Of a stretch of DNA of 64,000 nt, positions 15,956 through 25,130 are shown one piece after another; position 1 is the stretch's first letter; the number at the start of each line of letters is the position of its first letter. Both the position numbers and the translations under genes were made by a program. Source of the DNA: Sneathiella aquimaris (GTDB taxonomy: Bacteria > Pseudomonadota > Alphaproteobacteria > Sneathiellales > Sneathiellaceae). The notes under the pieces were generated by a model. It searched no databases and had not been told where the DNA came from. It saw only the letters and a list, made by a program, of their open reading frames with translations. The stretch is from positions 3,727,501-3,791,500 of the forward strand of contig NZ_CP112881.1 in NCBI RefSeq assembly GCF_026409565.1. Reading direction: 5' to 3'.

Positions 15956-18604
15956 ATGGAACACAGCATATATAAGTATATTTTGCGACACAGCAAAAAG
16001 CAGCAGATTATTCTGACACTTATGTCATTCGCTTCCTTCCCGTTTCTCTACTACTATCTCGAACTCCCCAAAATCATCATCGATCAGGCAATTCAGGCAA
16101 AAGACATTCTGTTCCCCGTTGAAGTCCTTGGCTTTGAAATTGATCAAAAAGAATTTTTATATGTTTCGGTCAGTGCCTTTTTGTTGCTGGTCATTATCAA
16201 TCAATGTTTTAAATACGCCATCAACGTGTATCAGGGTGTCACCGGCGAAAGAATGCTACGCCGATTGCGCTATGAATTATACAGTCGCATTCTGAGATTT
16301 CCCCTGCCGACTTTCCGCAAAAAAAGCTCGGGGGAAATCATTCCCATGATCACGGCCGAGGTTGAGCCGCTGGGTGGTTTCATTGGTGAAGCCTTTGCGC
16401 TCCCCGCTTTTCAAGGCGGGTACCTGATTGTCATCATGAGTTTTCTGCTAGTGCAAAATGTTTATATGGCTCTCGCAGCAATTGCCCTGTATCCCGCGCA
16501 GGCCTATTTCATTCCCAAGCTACAGAAGAAAGTCAACCAACTGGGTAAGGAAAGGGTGCGCCTGGTTCGCGTCCTGTCTGATCAGATCGGCGAAACTGTC
16601 GCCGCTGTACAGGAAATTCACGTCCATGACGGCTCCAATTATCTTCGCGCAAGCTTCACGTATCAGCTGGGTCGGATCTTCAAAGTCAGGTACCGGATTT
16701 ACCTGCTGAAATTCATCATCAAATTCCTCAACAACTTCATTCAGCAACTGGGACCATTTTTCTTCTACGCGCTTGGCGGCACGATGGTTATCAATGGTAA
16801 TCTTGAAATCGGTACGCTGGTTGCGGCGATTTCCGCCCATAAGGAGATGGCCGCCCCCTGGAAAGAACTGCTCTCTTATTACCAGCGCCGTGAGGATGCC
16901 CGGATCAAGTATGAACAGGTCGTCGAACAGTTTGAGCCAGCTGGAATGCGCGATGAAAGCAACCAGCTTGTCGAGCCTGAAGAAATTCCGCAGCTGAAAG
17001 GTGAGTTGGTTGCCAGCAACATTGTTCTTTCTGACGATACGGGCTCGGCCCAGCTGGAAGGCCTGAACCTAAAACTGGCCCTCGACAAACGGGTTGCCAT
17101 TGTTGGACAGGCAGGCTCCGGCCGTGAAGCATTGACACAGGTTTTATCCCGTCTCATTGATCCTGACCGCGGCAAAGTAACTGTTGGAAATCTTGATTTT
17201 TCCGAAGCATCGGAAGCCGTTATCGGACGGAGAATTTCCTATCTGGGCCAAAGTGGCTATGTGTTTAACACCACCATTGGCGAAAATCTGTTTTTCAGCT
17301 TAAAGCACCGCCCCTTGCGCGAGGTCCTGTTTGAAGGGGAAGAGCAAGAATTTCGTGAAGAAGATGTCAAAGAAATTCTGTTAACAGGAAACTCACCGGA
17401 TGATTTTGGTGCCGACTGGATCGACTTCGAAAGTGCGAATGTTGAAGATCTGAAAGGGTTGCATGATCGGGCGATTGACGTCCTGCACATGGTTGATCTG
17501 GGAGAAGATGTTTATCAATTCGGCCTGAGAAGCACCCTCGACCCGATAGAAGATCCGGAGATTGCCCAACTGATCCTTGGGGCAAGAAAACGTTTTTATG
17601 AAAAGCTGACTGCGGATACGGCATTTGCAAATCTGGTCGAAGCCTTCTCCAAGGAAAAATACAATACCAATGCCACGCTTGGCGAAAACCTGTTATTCGG
17701 AACCCCGGTTGATAGTGCCTTCGATATGGAACGCCTTGCTGAGAACTCTTATGTCCAACAGGTCATTGACGATGCTGACCTGACAGACTCGTTTTTGAAA
17801 ATGGGCTTTCAGGTCGCTTCCCTGATGGTTGAATTGTTTGCTGACCTGCCTCCTGATCATGAATTTTTCCAACTTTATGGATTTATTTCCTCCGACGAAT
17901 TGCCAGAATATCAGGCTATTCTCAGCCGTGTGAACGCTGACAACCTGCACCAACTGCGCGAAGAAGACCGGCTCCGTTTTATGTCATTGCCGTTCAAAGT
18001 GATCCCTTCAAGGCATCGCTTGGGTGTTGTTACAGATGAAATTCAGGAAAAAATTGTCGAAGCCAGAAAACAGTTCGTTGACCATCTGCCAGAAGATCTA
18101 CAGGGCAGCATCGCGTTTTTTGACGAAAACACCTATAATGCGGCTGCTAATATTCAGGATAATATCCTGTTTGGCAAAATCTCTTACGGCTTTGCACAGG
18201 CGGCTGAAAAAATTGGTGGCCTGCTGGCGGCCGTGGTTGATGAAATGGAACTGAAACGGACGATCATTAAAGTGGGTCTGGATTTCAGGGTTGGTGCTGG
18301 CGGGGCCCGGCTAAATGAAAATCAAAGACAAAAATTGTGTATTGCCCGAGCCATTCTAAAACGACCAGATATTCTGGTTCTCAGTCAGGCAACAGCAACG
18401 TTCGACAACCGCACCCAGCAACGCATCACTGAAAATATTCTGTCAGAATTTGAAGGTCGTTCAGTTATCTGGTCGATTGAAAAACCTGAAATGGCCTATC
18501 TGTTTGATCATATAGTTGTCATCAATGGCGGGGTAATTACGGAATCTGGAAATTTTGATCACCTTCAGAAGAACGGCGAGCAATTCAAACTGCTCAGTGC
18601 CTGA
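15956..18604 (+). CDS. exporter-type ABC protein with degenerate ATPase domain and large insert
   Basis: An 882-residue protein. Residues about 1-320 look like a type I ABC exporter membrane domain: six hydrophobic segments and coupling-helix sequence such as RRLRYELYSRILRFPLPTF. From about 355 a nucleotide-binding fold follows, but its catalytic residues are replaced. Walker A is GQAGSGRE (384-391, Lys to Arg), the signature is LNENQ (786-790) instead of LSGGQ, Walker B is DILVLSQATATFD (805-817; Asp-Glu to Ser-Gln), and the H-loop His is Glu842. A Q-loop-like Gln remains in ISYLGQSGYVF. Between Q-loop and signature lies about 340 residues against the usual 60 or so. This region contains three copies of a motif resembling TIxENxLFG: NTTIGENLFFS (438-448), NATLGENLLFG (572-582) and NIQDNILFG (732-740). 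It heads a likely four-gene operon, with the cNMP-binding gene 25 bases downstream. A transporter without ATP hydrolysis, a scaffold or a regulated channel are all possible. Confidence 0.85.
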   Translation: MEHSIYKYILRHSKKQQIILTLMSFASFPFLYYYLELPKIIIDQAIQAKDILFPVEVLGFEIDQKEFLYVSVSAFLLLVIINQCFKYAINVYQGVTGERMLRRLRYELYSRILRFPLPTFRKKSSGEIIPMITAEVEPLGGFIGEAFALPAFQGGYLIVIMSFLLVQNVYMALAAIALYPAQAYFIPKLQKKVNQLGKERVRLVRVLSDQIGETVAAVQEIHVHDGSNYLRASFTYQLGRIFKVRYRIYLLKFIIKFLNNFIQQLGPFFFYALGGTMVINGNLEIGTLVAAISAHKEMAAPWKELLSYYQRREDARIKYEQVVEQFEPAGMRDESNQLVEPEEIPQLKGELVASNIVLSDDTGSAQLEGLNLKLALDKRVAIVGQAGSGREALTQVLSRLIDPDRGKVTVGNLDFSEASEAVIGRRISYLGQSGYVFNTTIGENLFFSLKHRPLREVLFEGEEQEFREEDVKEILLTGNSPDDFGADWIDFESANVEDLKGLHDRAIDVLHMVDLGEDVYQFGLRSTLDPIEDPEIAQLILGARKRFYEKLTADTAFANLVEAFSKEKYNTNATLGENLLFGTPVDSAFDMERLAENSYVQQVIDDADLTDSFLKMGFQVASLMVELFADLPPDHEFFQLYGFISSDELPEYQAILSRVNADNLHQLREEDRLRFMSLPFKVIPSRHRLGVVTDEIQEKIVEARKQFVDHLPEDLQGSIAFFDENTYNAAANIQDNILFGKISYGFAQAAEKIGGLLAAVVDEMELKRTIIKVGLDFRVGAGGARLNENQRQKLCIARAILKRPDILVLSQATATFDNRTQQRITENILSEFEGRSVIWSIEKPEMAYLFDHIVVINGGVITESGNFDHLQKNGEQFKLLSA

Positions 18605-18629
18605 CGAACATTTATAGGAGAGAGAACCG

Positions 18630-19100
18630 GTGGACTTAAGAGAAGAGGTGGAAACCCTACGACAGATACCTTTGTTCGCAAAAGCAGACCCCTCGAAAGT
18701 GAAACTGCTTGCCTTCACCTCGGAACGGGTCATTTTCCAGGCCGGTGATTTTGTCTGTCAGCAAGGTGAAATGGGGGAAGCTGCCTATGTTATCATGAAC
18801 GGCAAAGCGGACGTCGTGGTCAATACGCCATCCGGTCCGATCACGGTTGCGACAATGAAAAAGAATGATGTGGTCGGAGAAATTTCCATCCTGATCAATA
18901 TTCCCAGAACAGCAACGATCAAAGCTGCGTCCGAACTGACCACCCTAAAAATTACGAAAGACCAGTTTCTTCGGATGATTACAGAGTTCCCTGAAATGTC
19001 GATCGAAATGATGCGTGTTCTGGCGGAACGACTGGTCCGCACAACAGAAGAGCTGCAAAAAGCCAAAGAAAGCCTGCAAAAATACGATGGCGAAGACTAA
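18630..19100 (+). CDS. stand-alone cyclic-nucleotide-binding domain protein
   Basis: A 156-residue protein starting with GTG at 18630, behind a strong AGGAGAGA. Residues about 15-115 form a CRP/PKA-type cNMP-binding beta-roll. The phosphate-binding cassette is well kept: VVGEISILINIPRTAT (about 81-96), with Gly84-Glu85 and Arg93 at the ligand-contacting positions. The C-terminal helix (about 115-150, EMMRVLAERLVRTTEELQKAKESL) matches the CRP dimerisation/C-helix, but no helix-turn-helix follows, so it is not a transcription factor. It lies 25 bases after the degenerate ABC gene and is probably its regulatory partner, sensing cAMP or cGMP. The class III cyclase at 2801-4156 is a possible source of ligand. 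Confidence 0.85.
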   Translation: MDLREEVETLRQIPLFAKADPSKVKLLAFTSERVIFQAGDFVCQQGEMGEAAYVIMNGKADVVVNTPSGPITVATMKKNDVVGEISILINIPRTATIKAASELTTLKITKDQFLRMITEFPEMSIEMMRVLAERLVRTTEELQKAKESLQKYDGED

Positions 19101-19140
19101 GTGTCCGTGATTTTTCCCTCTGCCATCAAGAAGTATTAAA

Positions 19141-20466
19141 ATGTCTCTGCCTAACTGGCTGTCAGCCTTTGCCATCTATCGGGATCCCCGCGTTCTGGCG
19201 ATCCTGTTCCTTGGTTTTTCATCCGGCCTTCCCCTTGCCCTGACCGGGACAACTTTATCTTTGTGGTTACGCGAAGAGGGAACTGCTCTTACGGCCATTG
19301 GTTTTCTGTCGAGCGTCGGCACCCCCTATGCCCTCAAATTCCTGTGGGCACCGCTGATTGATAAACTTCCTTTGCCCGTTTTGGGGCCGCTTTTAGGGCG
19401 GCGAAGAAGCTGGATGATCCTGACACAGATCTGTCTGATCCTTTCTATCGTCGGGCTGGGTTTGACCAGCCCGTCCGAAAATATTCTTCTGACCGCCAGT
19501 CTGGCTTTTCTGGTCGCCTTTTCATCGGCCAGTCAGGATATTGTCATCGATGCCTACCGGGTCGAGATATGTGATGAGCGCAGTATGGCGGCCGGTGCCG
19601 CGGCTATTGTTTTTGGCTATCGTATCGGAATGCTGGTGTCAGGTGCCGGGGCTCTTTATCTAGCGACGACAGTCAGCTGGTCGATCACCTTCACCATCAT
19701 GGCAGCCTTCGTTCTTGTTGGCGTGATCACCATTTTGATGTCCCGCGAACCTGAAACACATAAAGCTTTGACGACCGTTCAGTTTGAGCCCGGAAGCCGC
19801 CGGCTTGCTGCCTATAAAAAATGGATTGTCGACGCGGTAGTCAAACCGTTAAGCGAATTCATGTCACGGCCAGGCTGGATACCCATTTTACTCTTTGTCA
19901 TGCTGTATAAATTCGGGGACAGCCTTGCTGGCGTCATGAGCACACCGTTTTTTTACGATCTGGGTTTCACCAAGATCGACATTGCGAATGTCAGTAAAGT
20001 TTATGGCACGATCGCAACTTTTGCCGGGCTGGCCCTTGGGGGCTGGTTAATGGCAGCGACCGGCCTCTACAAAACCCTCTGGGTCTGCGGGTTTCTTCAG
20101 CTTTTCTCAAACCTGATGTTTGCTGTTCAGGCTCTAGCGGGCAATGACATTACTGTATTATCCTTAACGGTTGGGATTGAGAATTTGGCGGGCGGCATGG
20201 GAACAGCCGCGTTCGTCGCCTACCTTTCAAGCCTGTGCAACATCTCCTACACCGCCACACAATACGCTTTGCTTTCTTCATTCATGGCGACCGCGCGCAT
20301 CTGGTTTTCAAGTCCGGGCGGCTGGCTTGCTGAACAATTCGGCTGGGTTGAGTTTTTTCTAATAACAACACTAGCGGCGATCCCCGGCTTATTGTTATTA
20401 TGGTGGCTTACAAAAGAAGGTCATACGACAAGACCGGAAACGGCCATTAAAGAGCCGCTACAATAA
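19141..20466 (+). CDS. ampG: AmpG-like MFS permease
   Basis: A 441-residue, roughly 12-helix major facilitator protein. It has AmpG signatures: FLGFSSGLPLALTGTTLSLWLREEG at the N-terminus, LKFLWAPLIDK, SSASQDIVIDAYRVE and MLYKFGDSLAGVMSTPFFYDLGFTK. AmpG imports anhydro-muropeptides for peptidoglycan recycling. The family also includes related permeases, so the muropeptide substrate is likely rather than proven. It lies 40 bases after the cNMP-binding gene and 29 bases before the acyl-CoA synthetase gene, in an apparent four-gene operon. Confidence 0.82.
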   Translation: MSLPNWLSAFAIYRDPRVLAILFLGFSSGLPLALTGTTLSLWLREEGTALTAIGFLSSVGTPYALKFLWAPLIDKLPLPVLGPLLGRRRSWMILTQICLILSIVGLGLTSPSENILLTASLAFLVAFSSASQDIVIDAYRVEICDERSMAAGAAAIVFGYRIGMLVSGAGALYLATTVSWSITFTIMAAFVLVGVITILMSREPETHKALTTVQFEPGSRRLAAYKKWIVDAVVKPLSEFMSRPGWIPILLFVMLYKFGDSLAGVMSTPFFYDLGFTKIDIANVSKVYGTIATFAGLALGGWLMAATGLYKTLWVCGFLQLFSNLMFAVQALAGNDITVLSLTVGIENLAGGMGTAAFVAYLSSLCNISYTATQYALLSSFMATARIWFSSPGGWLAEQFGWVEFFLITTLAAIPGLLLLWWLTKEGHTTRPETAIKEPLQ

Positions 20467-20495
20467 AGAGATCCTGAAAGGATCCGGGGGGACAC

Positions 20496-22013
20496 ATGAA
20501 TATCGCTAACTTTTTAGTTCGAACAGCCGTGACTTTTCCAGACCATGCGGCTTTGGCCCACGGAAAAGAAATAGTCGCAACCTATCGCCAATTTGCCGAT
20601 CAGGTTGCGGCACTCGCTTATGGATTAAGGCACAGCAAAGGTCTTCAAAAAGGGGACCGGGTTGCCTTGATTATGAAAAACCATCCACAATACTGGGTTT
20701 CAGTATTTGCTGTTTGGCATGCAGGCCTTGTTGCGGTTCCAGTGAACGCAAAACTCCATATCAGTGAATTCGCCTATATTCTGGAAAATTCCGAAGCCCG
20801 CCTGTGTATTGCGACACCCGAATTGGCCAGCACGCTGGCCCCCCTTGGTTCTGATACACCCGTTCTTGATATCACTGACCCAGACTATGCCGCTTTATGT
20901 GCAGGACCCGCGCTGCCTCTTGAAGATGCGGCGCCTAATGATCTGGCATGGTTATTTTATACATCTGGCACAACAGGCAAGCCCAAGGGCGCCATGCTGA
21001 GCCATAGAAATATTCTTAGCTGCACGACCAGCTATTTTTCCGATGTGACCCCGATTAATCCGGGTGACGCCGTCATCCATGCAGCGCCGCAAACCCATGG
21101 ATCGGGCATATACGGTATTCCACTTGTTGCCAAAGCCGGTATACAGGTAACGCCGGAAAGCGGTGGCTTTGATCCCGCCGAAACACTGGACCTGATTGCC
21201 CATTATCCCAATTCCTGCTTCTTCTTTGCCCCGACGATGATCCACCGCCTGATCGGCAGTAACGCTTTTGCAGGAGCAAATACGGAAAATATCAAGCTGA
21301 TCGTCTATGGCGGCGGGCCTATGTATGAGGCTGATATTCGACGCGCGTTGGACGCCATTGGCCCTAAATTCTGTCAGATATACGGACAGGGCGAAGCGCC
21401 CATGACCATCACTGTCCTGACCCAATGGGAACTCAGCGAGAATCACAACCATCCAAGGCGGGCAGAAAGATTGGCCTCCGTCGGTACCGAACGCACCGAT
21501 GTGGAGGTTCGGATTGTCGATGAAGAAGGCCGCCCCTGCTCCCCCGGTACTGTTGGCGAAATCATCGTGCGCGGCGATGTAGTGATGCTGGGATACTGGA
21601 AAAATGAGGAAGCGACCCGGGATACCGTTCGAGACGGCTGGCTTTATACCGGCGATATGGGATGCTTTGACGAAGATGGCTTTGTTACGTTGAAAGACCG
21701 ATCAAAAGACCTGATTATCTCCGGCGGCACGAACATCTATCCACGAGAGATCGAAGAAGTCCTGCTCACCCATCCCAAAATCGACGAAGTGTCTGTCGTC
21801 GGTCGCCGTCATCCCGACTGGGGAGAAGAAGCCGTTGCGTTCCTTGTTTTGGCAAAAGGCGCGTCTGTTGATCCGCAAACGCTGGACGCCTTTTGCAACG
21901 AGCACATGGCTCGCTTCAAGCGACCCAAAGAATATTTCATGCTCGAAGCATTACCCAAAAACAATTATGGAAAGGTCCTTAAAACAGACCTTCGCAAAAG
22001 GTTAGAAAACTAA
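20496..22013 (+). CDS. AMP-dependent acyl-CoA synthetase
   Basis: A 505-residue member of the ANL adenylating superfamily. The P-loop-like A3 motif YTSGTTGKPKG is at 155-165. The later motifs GWLYTGDMGCFDEDGF, LKDRSKDLIISGGTNIYPREIEE and the C-terminal catalytic lysine region NNYGKVLKTDLRKR are all present. It should activate a carboxylic acid with ATP and transfer it to CoA. Chain length is not readable, and it resembles medium/long-chain or aryl-acid ligases. GGGGGG precedes the start, and a small GATCCT/AGGATC hairpin lies at 20470-20484. It ends overlapping a convergent acetyltransferase gene by four bases. Confidence 0.88.
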   Translation: MNIANFLVRTAVTFPDHAALAHGKEIVATYRQFADQVAALAYGLRHSKGLQKGDRVALIMKNHPQYWVSVFAVWHAGLVAVPVNAKLHISEFAYILENSEARLCIATPELASTLAPLGSDTPVLDITDPDYAALCAGPALPLEDAAPNDLAWLFYTSGTTGKPKGAMLSHRNILSCTTSYFSDVTPINPGDAVIHAAPQTHGSGIYGIPLVAKAGIQVTPESGGFDPAETLDLIAHYPNSCFFFAPTMIHRLIGSNAFAGANTENIKLIVYGGGPMYEADIRRALDAIGPKFCQIYGQGEAPMTITVLTQWELSENHNHPRRAERLASVGTERTDVEVRIVDEEGRPCSPGTVGEIIVRGDVVMLGYWKNEEATRDTVRDGWLYTGDMGCFDEDGFVTLKDRSKDLIISGGTNIYPREIEEVLLTHPKIDEVSVVGRRHPDWGEEAVAFLVLAKGASVDPQTLDAFCNEHMARFKRPKEYFMLEALPKNNYGKVLKTDLRKRLEN

Positions 22014-22609
22014 CGGATCCTGGGCCGATTAATCTGATAGTCCAGATGCGTGCGAACAGCAGGCCATTCATTTTCAATAATGCTGTAAACACATGTATCC
22101 CGCCGGGATCCGTCCGGCAGGATCATGTGGTTGCGCAGGATACCATCCAGTTTAGCGCCCAGCCGTTCGATCGCAGCACGACTTTGCTTGTTAAAGAAAT
22201 GGGTCCGAAACTCAACGGCCCCGGCCCCCAGTGTTTCAAAGGCATGAGCGAGCAATAACCGTTTGGCGTGGGTGTTCAGTCCGGAACGCTGAACGGATTT
22301 CCGATACCAGGTTGACCCGATCTCCACCCGCCGGTTAGCCTCATCAATGTTCATGTAGGTTGTCATCCCGACCACTTTTCCGCTTTCTGTCTGGGCAATG
22401 GAAAAGGGCATCATTGTCCCCGCCTCGCGCAACCCCAGCCGCCTGTCGATTTCTGTTCGCATCGTGTGAGGATCCGGAATACTGGTATACCAAAGCGTCC
22501 AAAGGTCTCCGTCCTGTGTGGCTTCGACAAGATCATCATGGTGATCGTGGGACAAAGGCATCAACGAGACACGCGCGTCCGATAACGTCACAGGGTGTAT
22601 CCAAGGCAT
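22010..22609 (-). CDS. GNAT-family N-acetyltransferase (RimJ/RimL-like)
   Basis: A 199-residue acetyltransferase of the RimJ/RimL subgroup, with the signatures EIGSTWYRKSVQRSGLNTHAK (acetyl-CoA loop region), LLLAHAFETLGAGAVEFRTHFFNKQSRAAIERLGAKLDGILRNH and a closing DTCVYSII strand. Members transfer acetyl groups to protein N-termini or small amines; the target is unknown. It is convergent with the acyl-CoA synthetase gene, sharing bases 22010-22013 at the stops. Its start lies 150 bases from the maeB stop on the same strand. Confidence 0.85.
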   Translation of the reverse strand: MPWIHPVTLSDARVSLMPLSHDHHDDLVEATQDGDLWTLWYTSIPDPHTMRTEIDRRLGLREAGTMMPFSIAQTESGKVVGMTTYMNIDEANRRVEIGSTWYRKSVQRSGLNTHAKRLLLAHAFETLGAGAVEFRTHFFNKQSRAAIERLGAKLDGILRNHMILPDGSRRDTCVYSIIENEWPAVRTHLDYQINRPRIR

Positions 22610-22700
22610 GGTATTTTCCTAAAAAACAGACATCCGTTGCCTGTGTTTAAAAAGGATTGCCCCGCCGCGAAAGAGCCAATTGACAACTTCATACAGTGCC

Positions 22701-22732
22701 AAAAAAAAAGCCGCCCTTTCGAGGCGGCTTTT
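22701..22732 (-). terminator. rho-independent terminator of maeB
   Basis: Arms AAAAGCCGCC (22706-22715) and GGCGGCTTTT (22723-22732) pair perfectly over ten bases around a seven-base loop. On the minus strand the stem is followed by a run of nine T (complement of 22701-22709). It sits 27 bases past the maeB stop. Confidence 0.9.
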
Positions 22733-22758
22733 CAAAAGCATCAAATTGATCTGCGGAT

Positions 22759-25023
22759 TTACTGACCAGCCTCATGTGCAGCCAGCGCGGCCATACTAAC
22801 AAGATCAGAAACCGTCGCACCAATCGGCACAATCTGCACCGGCTTGGACAAACCAACCAGCAGCGGTCCAATAACTTCGGTATCGCCAAGCACTGGCATC
22901 AGTTTGGATGTAATATGCGCAGAATGCAGACCCGGCATAATCAAGACATTCGCCGGACCAGACAGGCGGCAGAACGGATAAAGCGCCATGATATCGGGGT
23001 TCAACGCCACATCTGCGGACATTTCACCATCATATTCAAAATCCAGTTCTTCCTGATCAAGCATCCGAACGGCCTCCCGGATTTGTTCAGAAGTCACATG
23101 GGCTGGATTGCCAAAGTTTGAATAAGACAGTAAGGCAACCCGCGGCTCATGACCAAGCCTGCGCGCAACTTCCGCTGTTTCTTTGGTAATTTTTACAAGC
23201 TCGCTTGCATCGGGCAGGGTTGTTACAGCTGTATCGGCAATAAAAACCGTTCTATCCCGGCCAACCGCAATGGATACACCAATAGTATTCTGACCTTCTT
23301 TTGCATCGATAACTTTACGAACATCTTTATACGCGCCAGAGAAACGACGGGTTACGCCCGTTACCATGGCGTCGGCATCCCCAAGGGCAACCATGCAGGC
23401 ACCAAAAATATTCCGATCCCGGTTCACCAGTCGCACGCAATCCCGGAAGATATAACCTTTACGCTGCAAACGCTTGTAGAGAAAATCGTGATATTTCTCG
23501 CGATCTTCCATTTCACGGGCATTGTAAATCTCGACACCTTCTAGGCTGTCGATTCCTATTTCCGACATGGTTTCTTCGATAAACTTTTTACGGCCAATCA
23601 AAATAGGAACACCATATCCGGCTTTTTGGAATTCAATGGCGGCCCGGATAACCTTTTCTTCCTCACCTTCCGCGAAAACCACACGGCGCGGCGCGGCGCG
23701 AACTTCATCCATGATCAACTGCAACGATCCGGCGGTTGGATCCAGTCGTGCCCGCAGAATGTTACGATAGGCTGTTTCATCAATGATCGGCTTGCGGGCA
23801 ACGCCACTATCCATCGCCGCTTTGGCAACCGCTGTTGGCACATGCGTAATCAGACGCGGATCAAACGGCACAGGAATGATATAATTTGGACCATAAACGG
23901 GCCGGTTTCCCTTGTAAGCAGCGGCCACTTCATCCGGCACATCTTCGCGCGCCAGTTCTGCAATGGCTTCGGCGGCTGCAATTTTCATTTCTTCATTGAT
24001 GGTTGTTGCACGCACGTCCAACGCCCCCCTGAAGATATACGGAAAACCCAGCACATTGTTTACCTGATTGGGATAATCAGAGCGTCCTGTTGCAACAATT
24101 GCATCCCCCCGCACTTCAGCAATTTCTTCCGGGCGGATTTCCGGATCAGGATTAGCCATGGCAAAGATAATCGGTTTGGCTGCCATTTCCTTGACCATTT
24201 CCTTAGACACCGCATCCTTGACGGACAGGCCCAGGAAGACATCAGCACCGACCATTGCTTCTTCAAGCGTCCGCGCTTCTGTTTCAACAGCATGGGCCGA
24301 TTTCCACTGGTTCATGCCGATTTCACGGCCTTTGTAAATCACACCCTTGGTATCACACAGGATGGCTTTATCATGCGGCAAGCCCATCGCCTTGATCAAT
24401 TCAAGGCAGGCAATCGCAGCGGCGCCTGCGCCATTTACGACAACTTTGGTATTTTTTATATCACGGCCCGTCAGGTCCAGCGCGTTAATCACTCCGGCCG
24501 CACAGATAATTGCTGTTCCGTGCTGATCATCATGAAAAACGGGAATATCCATTTCTTCGCGCAAACGCTGTTCAATGATGAAACATTCGGGGGCTTTGAT
24601 ATCCTCTAGATTTATGCCGCCAAAACTTGGGCCCATCAAGCGGACGCAGTTAACGAATTCATCCACATCTTCTGTATCCAGCTCCAGATCAAAACAATCC
24701 AGATCGGCAAAGCGTTTGAAAAGAACCGCTTTCCCTTCCATCACGGGTTTAGAGCCAAGGGCCCCCAGATTACCAAGACCCAGAACAGCCGTTCCGTTCG
24801 AGATAACCGCAACCCGGTTTCCTTTGGTTGTAAAATCGTAAACAGTATCCGGGTCTTCTGCTATGGCCAGACAGGGTGCCGCGACCCCCGGAGAATAGGC
24901 AAGTGATAAATCATGTTGGGTTGCAACGGCTTTGGTCGCAACAATCTCTAACTTACCTGGTTTACCTTGCGCATGATATCGCAGCGCTTCGTCATATTGG
25001 CTGGAATCCCGCTTGTCACTCAT
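22759..25023 (-). CDS. maeB: NADP-dependent malic enzyme with phosphotransacetylase-like domain
   Basis: A 754-residue MaeB-type enzyme that oxidatively decarboxylates malate to pyruvate with reduction of NADP. The malic domain (about 1-425) shows DLSLAYSPGVAAPC, FHDDQHGTAI (metal/substrate region) and the nucleotide site VVVNGAGAAAIACLELI. The C-terminal half (about 430-754) is a phosphotransacetylase-like regulatory domain (RVVFAEGEEEKVIRAA, then VRMLDQEELDFEYDGEMSADVALNP and GPANVLIMPGLHSAHI). In this family that domain is thought to bind acetyl-CoA rather than to catalyse. It is single-gene, divergent from mutS across a 107-base gap, and ends at a strong terminator. Confidence 0.95.
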   Translation of the reverse strand: MSDKRDSSQYDEALRYHAQGKPGKLEIVATKAVATQHDLSLAYSPGVAAPCLAIAEDPDTVYDFTTKGNRVAVISNGTAVLGLGNLGALGSKPVMEGKAVLFKRFADLDCFDLELDTEDVDEFVNCVRLMGPSFGGINLEDIKAPECFIIEQRLREEMDIPVFHDDQHGTAIICAAGVINALDLTGRDIKNTKVVVNGAGAAAIACLELIKAMGLPHDKAILCDTKGVIYKGREIGMNQWKSAHAVETEARTLEEAMVGADVFLGLSVKDAVSKEMVKEMAAKPIIFAMANPDPEIRPEEIAEVRGDAIVATGRSDYPNQVNNVLGFPYIFRGALDVRATTINEEMKIAAAEAIAELAREDVPDEVAAAYKGNRPVYGPNYIIPVPFDPRLITHVPTAVAKAAMDSGVARKPIIDETAYRNILRARLDPTAGSLQLIMDEVRAAPRRVVFAEGEEEKVIRAAIEFQKAGYGVPILIGRKKFIEETMSEIGIDSLEGVEIYNAREMEDREKYHDFLYKRLQRKGYIFRDCVRLVNRDRNIFGACMVALGDADAMVTGVTRRFSGAYKDVRKVIDAKEGQNTIGVSIAVGRDRTVFIADTAVTTLPDASELVKITKETAEVARRLGHEPRVALLSYSNFGNPAHVTSEQIREAVRMLDQEELDFEYDGEMSADVALNPDIMALYPFCRLSGPANVLIMPGLHSAHITSKLMPVLGDTEVIGPLLVGLSKPVQIVPIGATVSDLVSMAALAAHEAGQ

Positions 25024-25130
25024 TTCACTGTTTCCTCAGTTTCTTTCTTGTCCCGGCGACCAAACTCTCCGTTAAAAAAAATTTCTGACAAATGAGTTGG
25101 CAAAACCGGCGTCTATGATAGTTTTCATTC

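Noticed and set aside
20470-20484. GATCCT/AGGATC hairpin before the acyl-CoA synthetase gene as a terminator
   Set aside because: It is only six base pairs, has no T-run, and lies in a 29-base gap inside an apparent operon.
23626-24609. Long open frame on the plus strand opposite maeB
   Set aside because: It is antisense to a well-conserved gene, has a Cys/His/Arg/Phe-rich composition typical of a shadow frame, and matches no family I recognise.
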